64,000 bases of DNA from Pelobates cultripes (taxonomy: Eukaryota; Chordata; Amphibia; Anura; Pelobatidae): NCBI GenBank assembly GCA_933207985.1, contig OW240912.1, forward strand, positions 109,235,514-109,299,513, in the 5' to 3' direction. Numbering within the stretch: the first letter of the stretch is position 1; every line of letters begins with the position of its first letter. Under the pieces are notes generated by a model, which was not told the origin of the DNA, made no database searches, and saw only the letters and a program-made list of their open reading frames with translations. The translations under genes were made by a program, and so were the position numbers. This document shows positions 41,287-53,303 of this stretch, in pieces.

Positions 41287-42796
41287 CAGGGCCAGCCTTT
41301 GGGGTGTGCACGCTGTGCGGTCACGCAGGGTGCCATGACAACAGAGGCGCCCGGCGGCCAACACAGCTCACAAGTTGGGGACACCAGCATATTCAATTTA
41401 AACGATTCGCTGGTGGTCCACTGGTGTGCACCAGCAGTAGGTGCAGTCAGATTATATCCTCTCCCTCGTGGTTCCGGCGCTCAGTTAGTGAGTCAGAGCA
41501 CAGGCTCAGAGATTCTCATCCTGCGCTCTGACAACATTGAAAGTCAGAGCCGTGAAGGAGCGGGTATGGCAAAGAGCTACTGATTTGCATAACATCAATA
41601 TCCGTTATAAAACCAGGAAAAGGTGGGCATGGATGGTGAACTGATTTGGTGGTGCAATGGGCAACTTGACTGGTTTTGCCCCCCAGGGCTAAGGCTGCCA
41701 GCCCTCCCCTGCTCATAGAGATGCATTGATTCAATTCATCTCTATGAGGAAATGCTGATTGGCCAGGGCTGTGTTTGAATTGTGCTGGCTCTGCCCCTTA
41801 TCTGCCTCCTTGACAGTATCCACCAATCCTATGTTGAAGCAGGGCCATTGCCCAGCGTGCCCATGCTGACAGGGGAGATCCTTGGTGCTCTCACATACAC
41901 AGCGCTTCCTACACACACAGCAGTTCACACACACGCAGCACCCTTCCCACAAAGCACGTCACACACACACACACGCAGCACCCGTCACACACAGTGCCTC
42001 TCACACAGACAGCACGCATCTCTCACACACACACTCACACACACACACACACACACACACTGCACCCCTCACTGCAGTCTGTGTCTATTCAGCAGTTTCT
42101 GTGTGTGTGTATTCTGTGGACTGTGTATGTATTTAGCAGTCTGTGTGTGCGTATTCAGCAGTCTGTTGTGTAGGCAGGGCCCCAGTGCACTACTTTTTTT
42201 TCACGGGGGGCCCCATAATGCTGTAAAGATGGCACTGTGGGGAAGCATTGTGATTGGTTCAGACCACCACTTCTGATGATGTCAGCAGACAAAGGCAGTT
42301 CAGGGGCAGAGCCAGTAGCTTCAGACTTGAATACAAGTAAGAATTTACTATATTTAGGGAGGCAAGGGGGGACAGGGTGGCTAGGTGGTGGTTTAAACAC
42401 TATAGGGTCAGGGATACATGTTTGTGTTTGTGACCCTATAGTGTTCCTTGAACATCTCTCCCCTTCTAACCCCACCCAGACTTTCTATGACTGTTCAATC
42501 ACACACTTCCCAATGCAACTCAATGAGAAGCCTTCGCAAGGCAGGTGCTCTGCTTAGGAGCTTCGTGAGGTCTCCTGAGCTAAGCCCTGAAGGGCAGGAC
42601 TAGCATATTGGCTGAGTGCGATCTCTTGATGCTCTCATCCAATAAACAAGTCATGTACTACATATTTTCCGTAGAAAATGGGTGTAGTTAGAAGTTATTT
42701 CTGTGAAGGGGAGGAGTTGGCAATATAACTATGCCCAACCGAGAGCGCCAAAAATATTCTTGCACCCAGGCGTCAGTGTCCCTAGGATTGGCCCTG
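41287..42796. mobile_element. hAT-like non-autonomous element (CAGGGCCA ends)
   Basis: Starts CAGGGCCAGCCTTTGGGGTG and ends CCTAGGATTGGCCCTG (inverted 8 bp). The flanks TGTGTCAG (41279-41286) and GGTGACAG (42797-42804) agree at six of eight bases, an eroded hAT duplication. Inside is a CA array (41885-42062). No transposase. Possible additional hAT-type edge at 42176 (CAGGGCCCCAGTGC). Confidence 0.6.
41885..42062. repeat. CA-rich array
   Basis: CACACACAGCAC units ending in (AC)n at 42015-42060. Confidence 0.95.
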
Positions 42797-42959
42797 GGTG
42801 ACAGTGCTGCTTTAAGGCAAACCAGTCTAAAATGGTCTGACTAATTGCAGCGGCTGGGAGGCTGGGGGGGGAGGGCAACAGGGCACTTATGGCACCATAA
42901 CTACTATAGTGCACTGTAGTGGTTATGGTGCTTGAAGTGTTCCTTGAGACGTTAATTTG

Positions 42960-43680
42960 TATTTTTGCAATACATGAATTATTTTTTTTTTTTCAAGTTT
43001 TATCAAATCACACAGTGTAACACTTTCTTTTAATTACATTTTCCTTCATTTTACATTTTTGTTCTGTACAGTAACCAAAACAGATTTAAAAAACTAACAA
43101 ATTTGTACTATGCAGGACTTAAGCGCTTAGTAACTTATGTTGTGAACTAAATCTCCCCTGATGCTTTGCCAGCATTATATGTACACCACCCTTACACCAC
43201 TGTTTTCAAAGCGTGATTAATGCAAAAGATGAAAACACTTAATTTATATAAATGCAACTTCCCAGAAGGCCTTCCCAAATAACAACCACTTTCTTATCAA
43301 AACATGTCAGTGGGACACAATAAAGATGGCGGAGGAAGGCATGTGAACACTTGCAGGTGTCCACATGGGAAAATTCAATTCTGAAGAAGCTGCAGCTGGG
43401 AAAGATGGTGTTTGTGCGGTGGAAGAAAGTCATTGACAAAAGAAGAACCTTTTGTGGAGAAACAAGAGAAAGCACCCATTGATCCACCAATGACAGAAAG
43501 GTATTAGCCCTACATAAGGGGACATTAGGATGGAGGTAGATAAGCTGGATGTGTCATGCATTGTGAATGTTTTTATTTAATTGATGGTCCATGAAGAAGT
43601 CCAGTAAAGTGGAAGAAATAGGTTGAACTGTATTTATACTTTTCTTTATTTATATCATTTTTATTATTTCATTTTTTTAC
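42960..43680. other. Spacer, nothing recognised
   Basis: AT-rich with A/T runs; a GAAGAA-rich purine stretch at 43380-43470. No domain found in short frames. Confidence 0.4.
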
Positions 43681-43689
43681 AATCTTTTT

Positions 43690-44440
43690 AATACTGTTTG
43701 GATCTTAAACATCTGATCCTGGGATCAGAACCCATTCCCAAATGGAAAGAAGAGCAGGTTGCAGCCAGTCTTCCAGAAATCTGGTTGCAGCCATTAATAG
43801 CTTCCTTTTTCTGCCCCATCCACTTAGAGTAACCACTTGTAACAAACCATTGGGGTCATGTTTAGTCCTGGAACTCAGGTGTAGTATCAGCTCTCCCTTA
43901 CAAGCATGATCCACAGAGATCCTGAGGTTGAGAACAGGATTCTCTTGGTTTAGTGATGGCACGGGGGCTTTCATAAAAATAACAGAAAAAATCCAATGCA
44001 AAGGTATCCAAAGGAGGGTCAGGCAGAAATCAGAGTCAGACGGTCCAGAGGTCAGGGCAGGTGGCAATCAGCAAAATCCAGAGAGCAGGCAAAGTAAGGA
44101 AACCAGCAAGGACAGGAAACACAAGGAAACAAATGCTAGGAGTTCTGAGGCAGGCAAAAAACAACCAAGCACTGACTGAAATATGTGCTCTGCTTATAAA
44201 GGAGTGGCTCAATCACATAACCTGGTCTCACCTGCACCTGAGGTCAATGTGACTGACTGTGAGACTCAGCCTCATCTTGGATGCATCACTGTCCTTGCTC
44301 TGCCCCTCAGCCACACCTCCTCCAACCTCTGACCTGTAGACCAGTCTCCTCATGCAGCAGCTGCTGTGGCAGAAATGCCTCTGCCATGTGTTCCTGGAGG
44401 GGCCTGCTGGCTAGCCTCCTCCTCAAAGTCTATGGGCCCT
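43690..44440 (-). mobile_element. LTR-like fragment, Ty3/gypsy style (tentative)
   Basis: The segment 44010-44180 is rich in CAGGCAG/CCAGAG/AAGGAAACAGCA motifs (GGTCAGGCAGAAATCAGAGT, CAAGGACAGGAAACACAAGG), a composition typical of gypsy LTRs in frogs and fish as I recall. Ends were not found and orientation is a guess. Confidence 0.35.
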
Positions 44441-44456
44441 GCAAAAACCTTGTTAA

Positions 44457-44519
44457 CCCCTTAAGGACCAAGCTTCTGGAATAAAATGGAATCATGACAT
44501 GTCATGTGTCCTTAAGGGG
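44457..44519. mobile_element. Minimal TTAA foldback element (63 bp)
   Basis: TTAA at 44453-44456 and 44520-44523. Arms CCCCTTAAGGAC and GTCCTTAAGGGG, with an inner near-palindrome CATGACATGTCATG. It has the same end as the elements at 10009 and 20408. Confidence 0.85.
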
Positions 44520-44552
44520 TTAAAAGACTTTGTTAATGCCATGTCCTTATAC

Positions 44553-45420
44553 TGTTTGGGAGCCGAACCAACACACCACATGGGAGCTTGTTAAACCCTA
44601 TTGACACCTGGTAACAATTCTCACCTCAGTGTTCTAATTGTTCATTTGGGTGGCAATTCGTATGAACGACCACGAGGTGGCATCCATCTTGTTCGCATGA
44701 ACACAGTGTTTGGTAGTCAAGTTCATGGACTAAAATCGGACACTGAAACTCCCGAACACTGCTGGACTTCCAGCATCGCCTCTATTCGGTTCTATAGATC
44801 CTAGAAGAACACTGTTCAGTGGAATTGTTTGTCTGGATGAGGGGAACAAGCTCCATGGTTCAAATATAGACTACGTTCGGTAATTCTTTAGTTTTTATGT
44901 CACCGAAGTTGACCGACCGCTAGCACTGATTTCATTGAATGATTTTGGACTCAAGCCACATGTGCGGTCGATCAAAAACTGGACTTCCATGGAAAACCCA
45001 AACCCTTGAACCGATCTGGGTGATTTTTGGATGGTCACCCAGATTGGGGCTATCAGGTAATGTGACTTTTGTGGGGTTTTTATGTATTTTGGGGGTTCAT
45101 TTGGCGTGTTGGTAAATTGTGTGTTTTCTGTTCCTGGAGATAGAGTTACTACAGTTCCTGACTCAATTATCTCTCAGGCACAGGTATTACCCTATGATTT
45201 TGTGTGTGAAAGGGGGGCTATAGTGCTTATGGTGTCCATTGTGGTGCTTTTGGTACTCGGTGATACTAGGAAGAGTGATTGGTGGAGGTACCCAGTAGGG
45301 GTGCCAGGCAGTTTGCCATAGCTACCATATTGGAGTGCTGGAACAATCACTTCAAGTTTCCTGGCTGTGATTGGAGGTACAGAAGATGCAGACTAGGGTG
45401 CAGCAGCCACAGGCACTATA
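44553..45420 (+). mobile_element. LTR-A copy
   Basis: Starts TGTTTGGGAGCCGAACC. Homologous to the reverse of 1-1321 through at least 45160 (GATCTGGGTGA...GGTCACCCAGAT at 45014-45050). The right end is uncertain; the 45200-45420 part resembles LTR-A 3' sequence with an inserted CTATAGTGCTTATGGTG piece. Confidence 0.6.
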
Positions 45421-45639
45421 ACCGTGTGGACACCCTAGGACAGGTGAGTACCTTTGGCAAATGTGACCCCACTGTTCCTTTAACTTTGAACTTGCGAACT
45501 TAGCTTCCAACAGTATCTCTAGGAGTATTCAATGCCTTCTCTATGTTTTTGTATCCTGTACCTTGTTTGTGAAAAATTATGTTCTCTTCTCTTACCTTTG
45601 TGGACCATTCTTTTGACTAAGCAATATTTCTAACATGCA

Positions 45640-45992
45640 GTCAAACATGACACTCAACAAACCCCATAGACAGTTCAGCTCTTTCAAGTGTTCCAGCTTG
45701 AGCACACCAGGTGCAACTAATGAAGCCCTTGATTAGTTGCATCAACACCTGTTTTGCATATTTGTGCTGTTGTCAGGGATTCTATTCAGGGCTTGAATAA
45801 TGTAGAGACTTGAGAAATCATAAGTTGCATTTTCAGTTGAATTTGGGGAAACCACTTTAAGCACTTGTTATGTTGAGCCGTTTAAATTGCATTTGTTTGA
45901 TTTGTTCATTGCAAACAGCTGAAAGTCTGTAAATTGTGACCTGATTTTCAATGAGGGTTGAATAATTTTTATTAAAACTGTATATGTACATA
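45640..45992. mobile_element. Mariner/Tc1-like MITE fragment (tentative)
   Basis: The right end GGGTTGAATAATTTTTATTA-AAACTGTA resembles mariner-type ends (CAGT...AAAATTATTCAACCC). A (CA)n run follows at 45993-46016. The left end was not found. Confidence 0.4.
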
Positions 45993-46204
45993 CATACACA
46001 CACACACACACACACATTTGCCAGCAATATGGGAGATGTATGCCATAACACCTAGAGTACCAAAGGTTGCCTACACCTGCACTAAATCCATGTGGAATTT
46101 TTTTTTTTCAAGAACTCCCACGCACATATTTATACTATAGTATTTATTACAGAACCTATTTCTAACAGGTATACCATTTTATCAAATGTTATATTTAATT
46201 TATG

Positions 46205-46575
46205 TCCTCCTCTAGTGGCTGTCAACTAGACAGCCACTAGTGGGACTTCCGGGTTCTTAGATGACTTTTGGTTGTCTCAATGACGCTGGACGTCCTCATG
46301 CTATGCTGGAATCCCCATAGGAAAGCATTGAATAGTGCTTTCCTATGGGGATATCCTAATGCAAGAGCGGCTTTTGCCACGCATGCATATTAGGTCTCCA
46401 CCGCTGGTTGATGTCAGGAGGGTGGGAGGAGCAAGGGTGGAGCTGAGCCAGCACTGAGGGATATTGGTGCTGGACCTAGGTAAGTGACAGAAGGGGTTAG
46501 TAACCCCTTCTGCACAACAGGGGGGACCTTGACAGAAGGGCTACAGTGCCAGGAAAACGAGTTTAGTTGGACCAC
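46205..46575. mobile_element. Diverged MITE related to the TTAA family
   Basis: Has CTCTAGTGGCTGTCAACTAGACAGCCACTAG, the paired CCCATAGGAAAGCATTG / GCTTTCCTATGGGG, and GTGCCAGGAAAACGAGT near the right end, all family landmarks in another order. No TTAA pair found. Confidence 0.6.
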
Positions 46576-47029
46576 TCTAGAAGGCCCCAGTCACTCCCAC
46601 TCATAAAATAACTGTGGCAACACCACCATTACTGCTATTAACGATATTTTTTAGTGCGTTATAATTATACACTGGATATATATAATAGCAGGTAAAGAAC
46701 AAACAAAAAATAATGAAAGACACAAGAAGGTCCCGTTCATCTGTTTCCTGTGAAATTCTTATTTCCATTTTCTGTATAATTTGGGTCATATTTGGGTCAA
46801 TTCTGAGCTGATTTGGTTCAACTGAATTTGGCTATGCACAAATATTTTTTATTATAGAGCATATTCTAAATAATCAATAATGTTTGTTATGCTTCATTTT
46901 AGCTGATTTATTTAGTGAGTGTACGTTGGATCACAGGAGAGAATAATTTTTAAAGCTAAATCTGTTAATGCAAAGTATTTTAATTTATTTTATTGAAATC
47001 CAATAGCCTTTGTTAAAATACCCTGTATA

Positions 47030-48647
47030 CAGTTGCAAGAAAAAGTATGTGAACCCTTTGGAATGATATGGATTTCTGCACAAATTGGTCATAAAATGTA
47101 ATCTGATGATCATCTAAGTCACAACAATAGACAATCACAGTCTGCTTAAACTAATAACACACAAAGAATGAAATGTTGCCATGTTTTTATTGAACACACC
47201 ATGTAAACATTCACAGTGCAGGTGGAAAAAGTATGTGAACCCTTGGATTTAATAACTGGTTGAACCTCCTTTGGCAGCAATAACTTCAACCAAATATTTC
47301 CTGTAGTTGCAGATCAGACGTGCACAACAGTTAGGAGTAATTCTTGACCATTCCTCTTTACAGAACTGTTTCAGTTCAGCAATATTCTTGGGATGTCTGG
47401 TGTGAATCGCTTTCTTGTGGTCATGCCACAGGATCTCAATCGGGTTGAGGTCAGGACTCTGACTGGGCCACTTCAGAAGGCGTATTTTCTTCTGTTTAAG
47501 CCATTCTGTTGTTGATTTACTTCTATGTTTTGGGTCATTGTCCTGTTGCAACACCCATCTTCAGTTGAGCTTCAGCTGGTAGACAGATAGCCTTAAGTTC
47601 TCCTGCAAAATGTCTTGATAAACTTGGGAATTCATTTTTCCTTCGATGATAGCAATCCGTCCAGGCCCTGACGCAGCAAAGCAGCCCCAAACAATGATGC
47701 CCCCACCACCACTTCACAGTTGGGATGAGGTTTTGATGTTGGTGTGCTGTGCCTTGTTTCGCCACACATAGTGTTGTGTGTTTCTTCCAAACAACTGAAC
47801 TTTGGTTTCATCTGTCCACACAATATTTTGCCAGTACTGCTGTGGAATATCCAGGTGCTCTTGTGTAAACTGTAAACGTGCAGCAATGTTTTGTTTGGAC
47901 AGCAGTGGCTTCCTCTGTGGTATCCTCCCATGAAATCCATTCTTGTTTAGTGTTTTATGTATTGTATATTCGCTAACAGGGATGTAAGCATTTGCAAGTG
48001 ACTTTTGTAAGTCTTTAGCTGACACTCTAGGATTCTTCTTCACCTCATTGAACAGTCTGCGCTGTGCTCTTGCAGTCATCTTTACAGGACGGCCACTCCT
48101 AGGGAGAATAGCAGCAGTGCTGAACTTTCTCCATTTATAGACAATTTGTCTTACCGTGGACTGATGAACAGCAAGGCTTTTGGAAATACTTTTATAACCC
48201 TTTCCAGCTTTATGCAAGTCAACAATTCTTAATCGAAGGTCTTCTGAGAGCTGTTTTGTGCGAGGCATCATTCACATCAGGCAATGCTTCTTGTGAAAAC
48301 CAAACCAAGCACTGGTGTGTGTTTTTTATAGGGCAGGGCAGCTGTAACCAACACCTCCAATCTCATCTCGTTGATTGGACTCCAGTTGGCTGACATCTCA
48401 CTCCAATTAGCTCTTGGAGTTGTCATTAGTCTAGGGGTTCACATACTTTTTTCACCTGCACTGTGAATGTTTACATGGTGTGTTCAATAAAAACATGGCA
48501 ACATTTCATTCTTTGTGTGTTATTAGTTTAAGCAGACTGTGAATGTCTATTGTTGTGACTTAGATGATGATCAGATCACATTTTATGACCAATTTGTGCA
48601 GAAATCCATATCATTCCAAAGGGTTCACATACTTTTTCTTGCAACTG
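47030..48647 (-). mobile_element. Near-complete Tc1-like transposon with long terminal repeats
   Basis: TA at 47028-47029 and 48648-48649; ends CAGTTGCAAGAAAAAGTATG on both sides. Terminal inverted repeats of about 210 bp (47030-47240 and about 48435-48647), each with an outer and an inner AAAAGTATGTGAACCC motif, the IR/DR arrangement of Sleeping-Beauty-type elements. Length 1618 bp is full size. Confidence 0.95.
47249..48271 (-). pseudogene. Tc1-like transposase, full length with two in-frame TGA stops
   Basis: One reading frame of 340 codons from [10 protein letters not shown]. Residues 1-50 and 55-115 form the two helix-turn-helix parts of the paired-like DNA-binding domain, with a GRPV linker (60-63). 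The DDE domain follows: D154 (WTDETK), D244 (QQDNDPKH) and E279 (PDLNPIE), a D-D-34-E spacing as in active Tc1 transposases. The only breaks seen are TGA at codon 186 (47714-47716) and TGA at codon 237 (47561-47563); the second fits a CGA-to-TGA change. No frameshift was seen. It sits between the two long inverted repeats, transcribed on the minus strand. Confidence 0.95.
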
Positions 48648-48659
48648 TAAATTTGTGTT

Positions 48660-49315
48660 TGATCTGCTCGAACACGCACATGCTGGTTTCTCGCGATAGA
48701 GTACATCAGATGTATTAAAATGACATTAAGGAATGTTCTATAGTATAATCCTATTTGCTATCTACATAAATGCAGGATATCTTCCTCTAATCCCACATTA
48801 ACTACGGACCGCAGATGTCAATTAGCTCCAGATCTGAGTGTGATAATACTCAATGACTCAAAGGAGATTATTCAAGTCAGAAACGGATAAGCAGTCACAT
48901 TAGCTTAAATTCATGAACAGTATTTGAGTTAATATAAGAAATTAGTATTAATTGTAGTTTTAAAACAGACTATACACAATTAATAGGAATGTGCAAAACA
49001 CTAAATAATCTAATATTGAAACGAGTTTTTACAATATCAGGGTTATTTACTAAAGTGAGAATTAAAAGTGAAATTCAAATTTAAGGCCAGAGTAGCCAAA
49101 CTGAAAGCATAGCTGACTTAGAGAATGTTTCCGGTTTGGCTATTTTGATCTTAATTTTGAAATTCACTTTTAAACTATGTTATTGTTCCCATTACTTCTC
49201 TAAAAGGATTCTTCACTAAAGTGAGAATTTAAAGTGAATTTCAAATTTAAAGCTGAAAGAAATTGAACTAAAAGCATGGTTGACTTTTTTTTTGAGAATT
49301 TTCAACTACTTTTAC
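48660..49315. other. AT-rich spacer, nothing recognised
   Basis: No gene or repeat recognised. 48700-48960 has a relatively complex sequence including AATGACTCAAAGG (AP-1-like core); could be unique DNA. Confidence 0.45.
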
Positions 49316-49324
49316 ATTGCATAC

Positions 49325-50193
49325 ATATATAGAAGGCATAAGCCTGGAATTGTGGGTTTACGGCTTATAAAACCTCCAAACTCATCCCCTTACCTGCAGC
49401 TGTATTCTCAAAGTGTTGATCCACTTCCGGTTCAAAGCTGTAAGGAAGCCGACCTCTGGAGAAGTTCCCGCATTTTTCTCGAATGGTTTGGTTCTCACTA
49501 ACAATTTGAATCAACCAAATCTGACCTCTAAGTATTGGTATCCCACGAACAGACATCCAGAGCCCTCCAGCGGAAGACTAACAATCGTGAGTGTCCTAGC
49601 TCTTTGGGCCTAACGCGGTTCGTTCGGCTAAATATTTTAATACAAACGTATCGCTGTTACACTATCTAAATCTCACAAACTTTAGCACGAATTTAAATGA
49701 AAGACGCACAAACTTAAATAGTCTCTGCAAACTTGCGTACAGTTAAAACATACGAACGATAAACTCACAAACCCATTTTTACCACGTTAAAACAATAAGT
49801 TCACTTATCAATCAAAGTCACGAACATAAGTACTTTTTGTACTATATCGAACATATTATTACAGTAGAGACACGAACTGCATCAACTAACTAACCACTTC
49901 TCATATATGTCAATAGAGTTACAATCGGTTAAAGTAGATGCTATCTAAATAGAATTACAATTAAGGATATTTAAATTATTATTATGGCTATTATGGTGGT
50001 ATGGATTTATAAGGTATTAAGTATGAATTAATTCCTGCATTATTATACGTATATGTACGGATTTATATCCTCTTTAATTTAGGTCATAAGTTGTGATGGT
50101 TAAGGCATATTAGGTCATAATTATACGGTTTGATGGCCTAGTGCTCATATGTATAAAATTAATGTTATAGGTTCTGGTTGTCAGTGTTGCAGT
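49325..50193 (+). mobile_element. DIRS element 2, 5' terminal region
   Basis: GAAGGCATAAGCCTGGAATTGTGGGTTT at 49333-49360 corresponds to GAAGGCATTTGCCTGAAATTGTGGG at 58474-58500, and both are followed by CCGGAAG/TTC-rich sequence. This repeated start in front of two DIRS bodies is taken as the DIRS left terminal repeat. The body is interrupted by the CR1 and LTR that follow. Confidence 0.6.
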
Positions 50194-51935
50194 ATTCTTA
50201 GTTACATAGCTGAAAAGAGACTTGCGTCCATCAAGTTCAGCCTTCCTCACATATGTTTTTGCTGTTGATCCAAAAGAAGGCAAAAAACCTAGTCTGAAAC
50301 GCTTCCAATTTTGCCACAAACTAGGAAAAAATCCTTCTTGACCCCAAAATAGCAGTCAGATGTCTCCTTGGATCAAGCATCTATTACCCCACTAATTAGA
50401 AATTATATCCCTGTATGTTATGTTTTTGCAAGTATTTATCCAATTGCAGTTTAAACATCTGTAATGACTCTGACATAACCACCTCTTCAGGCAAAGAATT
50501 CCATATCTTTATTGCTCTTACTGTAAAAAAAACTTTTCTTTGCCTTAGATGAAATCTCCTTTCTTCCAGCCTAAATGTGTGACCTTGTGTCCTATGTATA
50601 GCCCTGTTTATGAATAGATTTCCAGGTAAAGGTTTGTACTGGCCCCGAATATATTAGTATAATGTTATCATATCCTCACTCAGTTGCCGTTTTTCCAAAC
50701 TAAACAGATTACATTTTTTTACCCTTTCTTCATAACTAAAATGCTCCATTCTTTTATCAATTTTGTAGCTCGTCTCTGGACTTTTTCTAGTGCCATGATA
50801 TCTTTCTTTAGAACAGGCGCCCAAAATTGCACAGCATATTCAAGGTGGGGTCTTACCAGCAATTTATAAAGAGGCAAAATTATATTTTCATCCTGAGAAT
50901 TTATGCCCCTATTTATACATGACAAAACCTTACTGGCCTTAGCAACTGCAAATTGATATTGCAATTTGTTGTCTATAACAATTCCCAAATCCTTCTCGTG
51001 TGTGGTTATCCCTAGTTCACTACCATTTAGGGTGTAAATTGCTTGTGCATTCTTAACCCCGAAGTGCATAACTTTGCATTTCTCTATGTTAAATTTCATC
51101 TGCCATTTTAGTGCCCAGTCCCCCAATCTATCCAAATCCCTCTGCAGTAAAGCAATATCCTGCTCACATTTTATTACTTTACAAAGTTTTGTGTCATCTG
51201 CAAACACTGACACATGGCGTTCAATTCCTATTTCAAGATCATTTATAAATATGTTAAATAGAAGTGGTCCCAAAACAGAACCACTTTTGTCCAGCCTGAA
51301 AATTTACCACTAATGACAACTTGTTGTACTCTATCCTTAAGCCAATGTTCTACCCAAGAACAAGTATATTCATCTAGACCAATTTCTTTTAGTTTGAAGA
51401 CTAACCTATTGTGAGGAACTGTATCAAATGCCTTGGCAAAATCCAAGTAGATCACATCCACTGCAACACCCTGATCTATACTTCTACTTACTTCTTCGTA
51501 GAATGCAATTAGGTTAGTTTGACATGACCTATGTTTCATAAAACCATGCTGATTATTGCAAATAACAAAGTTCTTCCCAATGAATTCCTGAATATTATCC
51601 CTTAATAGCCCTTCAAATATTTTCCCAGTTACAGAAGTTAAGCTCACAGGTCTATAATTTCCAGGAAAGGATTTTGAACCCTTTTTAAATATAGAAACAA
51701 CATCTGCCTTCCTCCAATCCTCCGGTACAATACCTGAAACAAAAGAATCTTGAAAAATTAAATACAGAGGTTCACTTATTTCCCCACTAAGCTCCTTAAG
51801 TACTCGTGGGTGAATACCGTCAGGCCCCGGAGCTTTATTTACATTAATTTTCTTTAATAGCTGTAGCATTCTGTTACTCATTATACCTGTTCTCAATTCA
51901 ATTCCGGTATGTTGGTGTCAGATTCTGCTTAATTT
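50194..51935 (-). mobile_element. CR1-like LINE: reverse transcriptase plus 3' UTR, 5'-truncated
   Basis: Minus strand. The RT starts LLKKINVNKAPGPDGIHPRV (about 51850), then LTSVTGKIFEGLLRDNIQEF, GFMKHRSCQTNL, YLDFAKAFDTVPHNRL, and in a second frame GPLLFNIFINDLE, VFADDTKL (catalytic FADD), KEDLGI-type motif and PLYKLLVRPHLEYAVQFW. One frameshift at about 51280. The 3' UTR runs to ACATAGCTGAAAAGAGACTT at about 50210, the usual tail. The endonuclease is missing. Inserted in the DIRS 5' region. Confidence 0.9.
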
Positions 51936-51944
51936 AAGAACGTT

Positions 51945-52800
51945 TGTGGCGAAGCCGACATCGCCACTGGGCATTGGAGAAGACTGATTGCCAGCCTCCT
52001 GCCATGTGACTATGGCCCCTGGGATGAATTGCCCTTTAAAGACATGATTTGGGCATAATGGATTTGTGTTGTGCTGCTGCTGACCCTTTAAGAACCATCT
52101 GGGGACATACTGTGGAGTTACTGGGTGGCCACCATTTCCTGTATCAGAGGCACATGGTGAGAACAATGGATGAAGCACATGGTGAGAACAATGGATGGCG
52201 GCCATTTTTACTCACAGTCACTGTTTGGACTTTTCAACACGGTGCCATCTCGCCAGTATTTGGTGCACAGAGACACCGTGCAGTGGTTTTGGACTATACA
52301 GCAGGGGACACATTATACAGTGATTGTTTTTCATTTAGCCTGTATATGTTCTGCAGAATCTGCATTAAACTGTATCTTCCAAAGTACTGAACGGATCTGG
52401 GTGAATTTTGGATATGTGGTTCACCCAGATCCCCCGGTCCAAGGATATACTTTTTCTGGGGTTATTGCATGTTTTGGGGTCCCTGTGATGTGTTTTATGA
52501 AACTGTATTTCTCTGTCTGTGATAATTAGATTACCCATTGTGTAAGGTAATTGTATCACAGGCAGAGGGGAGGATTTTGTGTGGGAGTGTCTGAGTGTAT
52601 TGTACGTGTTATTGGTTGTTCTGTAAAACCCTGTGGGCAGTACTAAGTTTGTGGATTGGGAATAAAAGAGGCTGTATGTGCCACGCTTGATATATAGCGT
52701 GTTCCCTTATACATTATAGGTTTAAGCCTTCCTAACTAGGACAACTTACTGAAGTTCTGTATCTGCATTTCCCACCAAGGTGGGTAGGTTTCTCACACAT
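51945..52800 (+). mobile_element. LTR-A copy, right end uncertain
   Basis: Starts TGTGGCGAAGCCGACATCGC and aligns with the reverse of 54409-55244 (CGCCACTGGGCATT-GAGAAG, GACTGATTGCCAGCCTCCTG). Contains GATCTGGGTGA...TCACCCAGATC at 52386-52434 and AATAAA at about 52664. TSD not found. Confidence 0.75.
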
Positions 52801-53076
52801 TTTTAAACAATGGTCTTATGAAGCATATAGTGGTCGTCAGTAAATTAATTATATACATTTTGTTGGGTATAGTACCTAATTTCAGGTCAAGAGTACCACA
52901 CCTAAGCCATAATGAAAGGAAGGTATGCATTAGTCTTATTATAATTACTAAATTATATGAATAAACAAACTGGTGTTGATAAACGTACTTATTTATCTAT
53001 GTCGTCTGATCAGGTTACTATAGATCGGTGGATTGTTCTAATAATCCTACAATTAGAACAAAGGTACGTGTTAAAA
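52801..53076. other. AT-rich DIRS 2 interior or spacer
   Basis: Between LTR-A and the hairpin; no frame recognised. Probably degraded DIRS leader or gag. Confidence 0.4.
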
Positions 53077-53263
53077 TCTGGGGTGTCTGGTTTTAAGAAC
53101 CACTGACAAAGAATATGATTTGTTGTCCACTATGTCTTGAGATGCAATCAATAGGGACACCAAATTAGATGTTAATTTGGTGTCCCTATTGATTGTATCT
53201 CAAGACATACTGGACATCAAATCATATTCATTGTCAGTGGTTCTTAAAACCAGACACCCCAGA
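53077..53263. repeat. 187-bp almost perfect hairpin
   Basis: Left arm from TCTGGGGTGTCTGGTTTTAA, right arm ending TTAAAACCAGACACCCCAGA. Near the loop ACACCAAATTA pairs with TAATTTGGTGT. About 90-bp arms with few mismatches and a tiny loop at 53168-53175. It lies in the gag part of DIRS 2. Confidence 0.9.
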
Positions 53264-53303
53264 CTCAATAAATAACTGACTATCCCACACTTCTGGCTTT
53301 AGC

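Noticed and set aside
44457..44519. Rho-independent-terminator-like hairpin
   Set aside because: It is a TTAA-flanked foldback element whose ends recur at 10009 and 20408; bacterial terminators do not apply.
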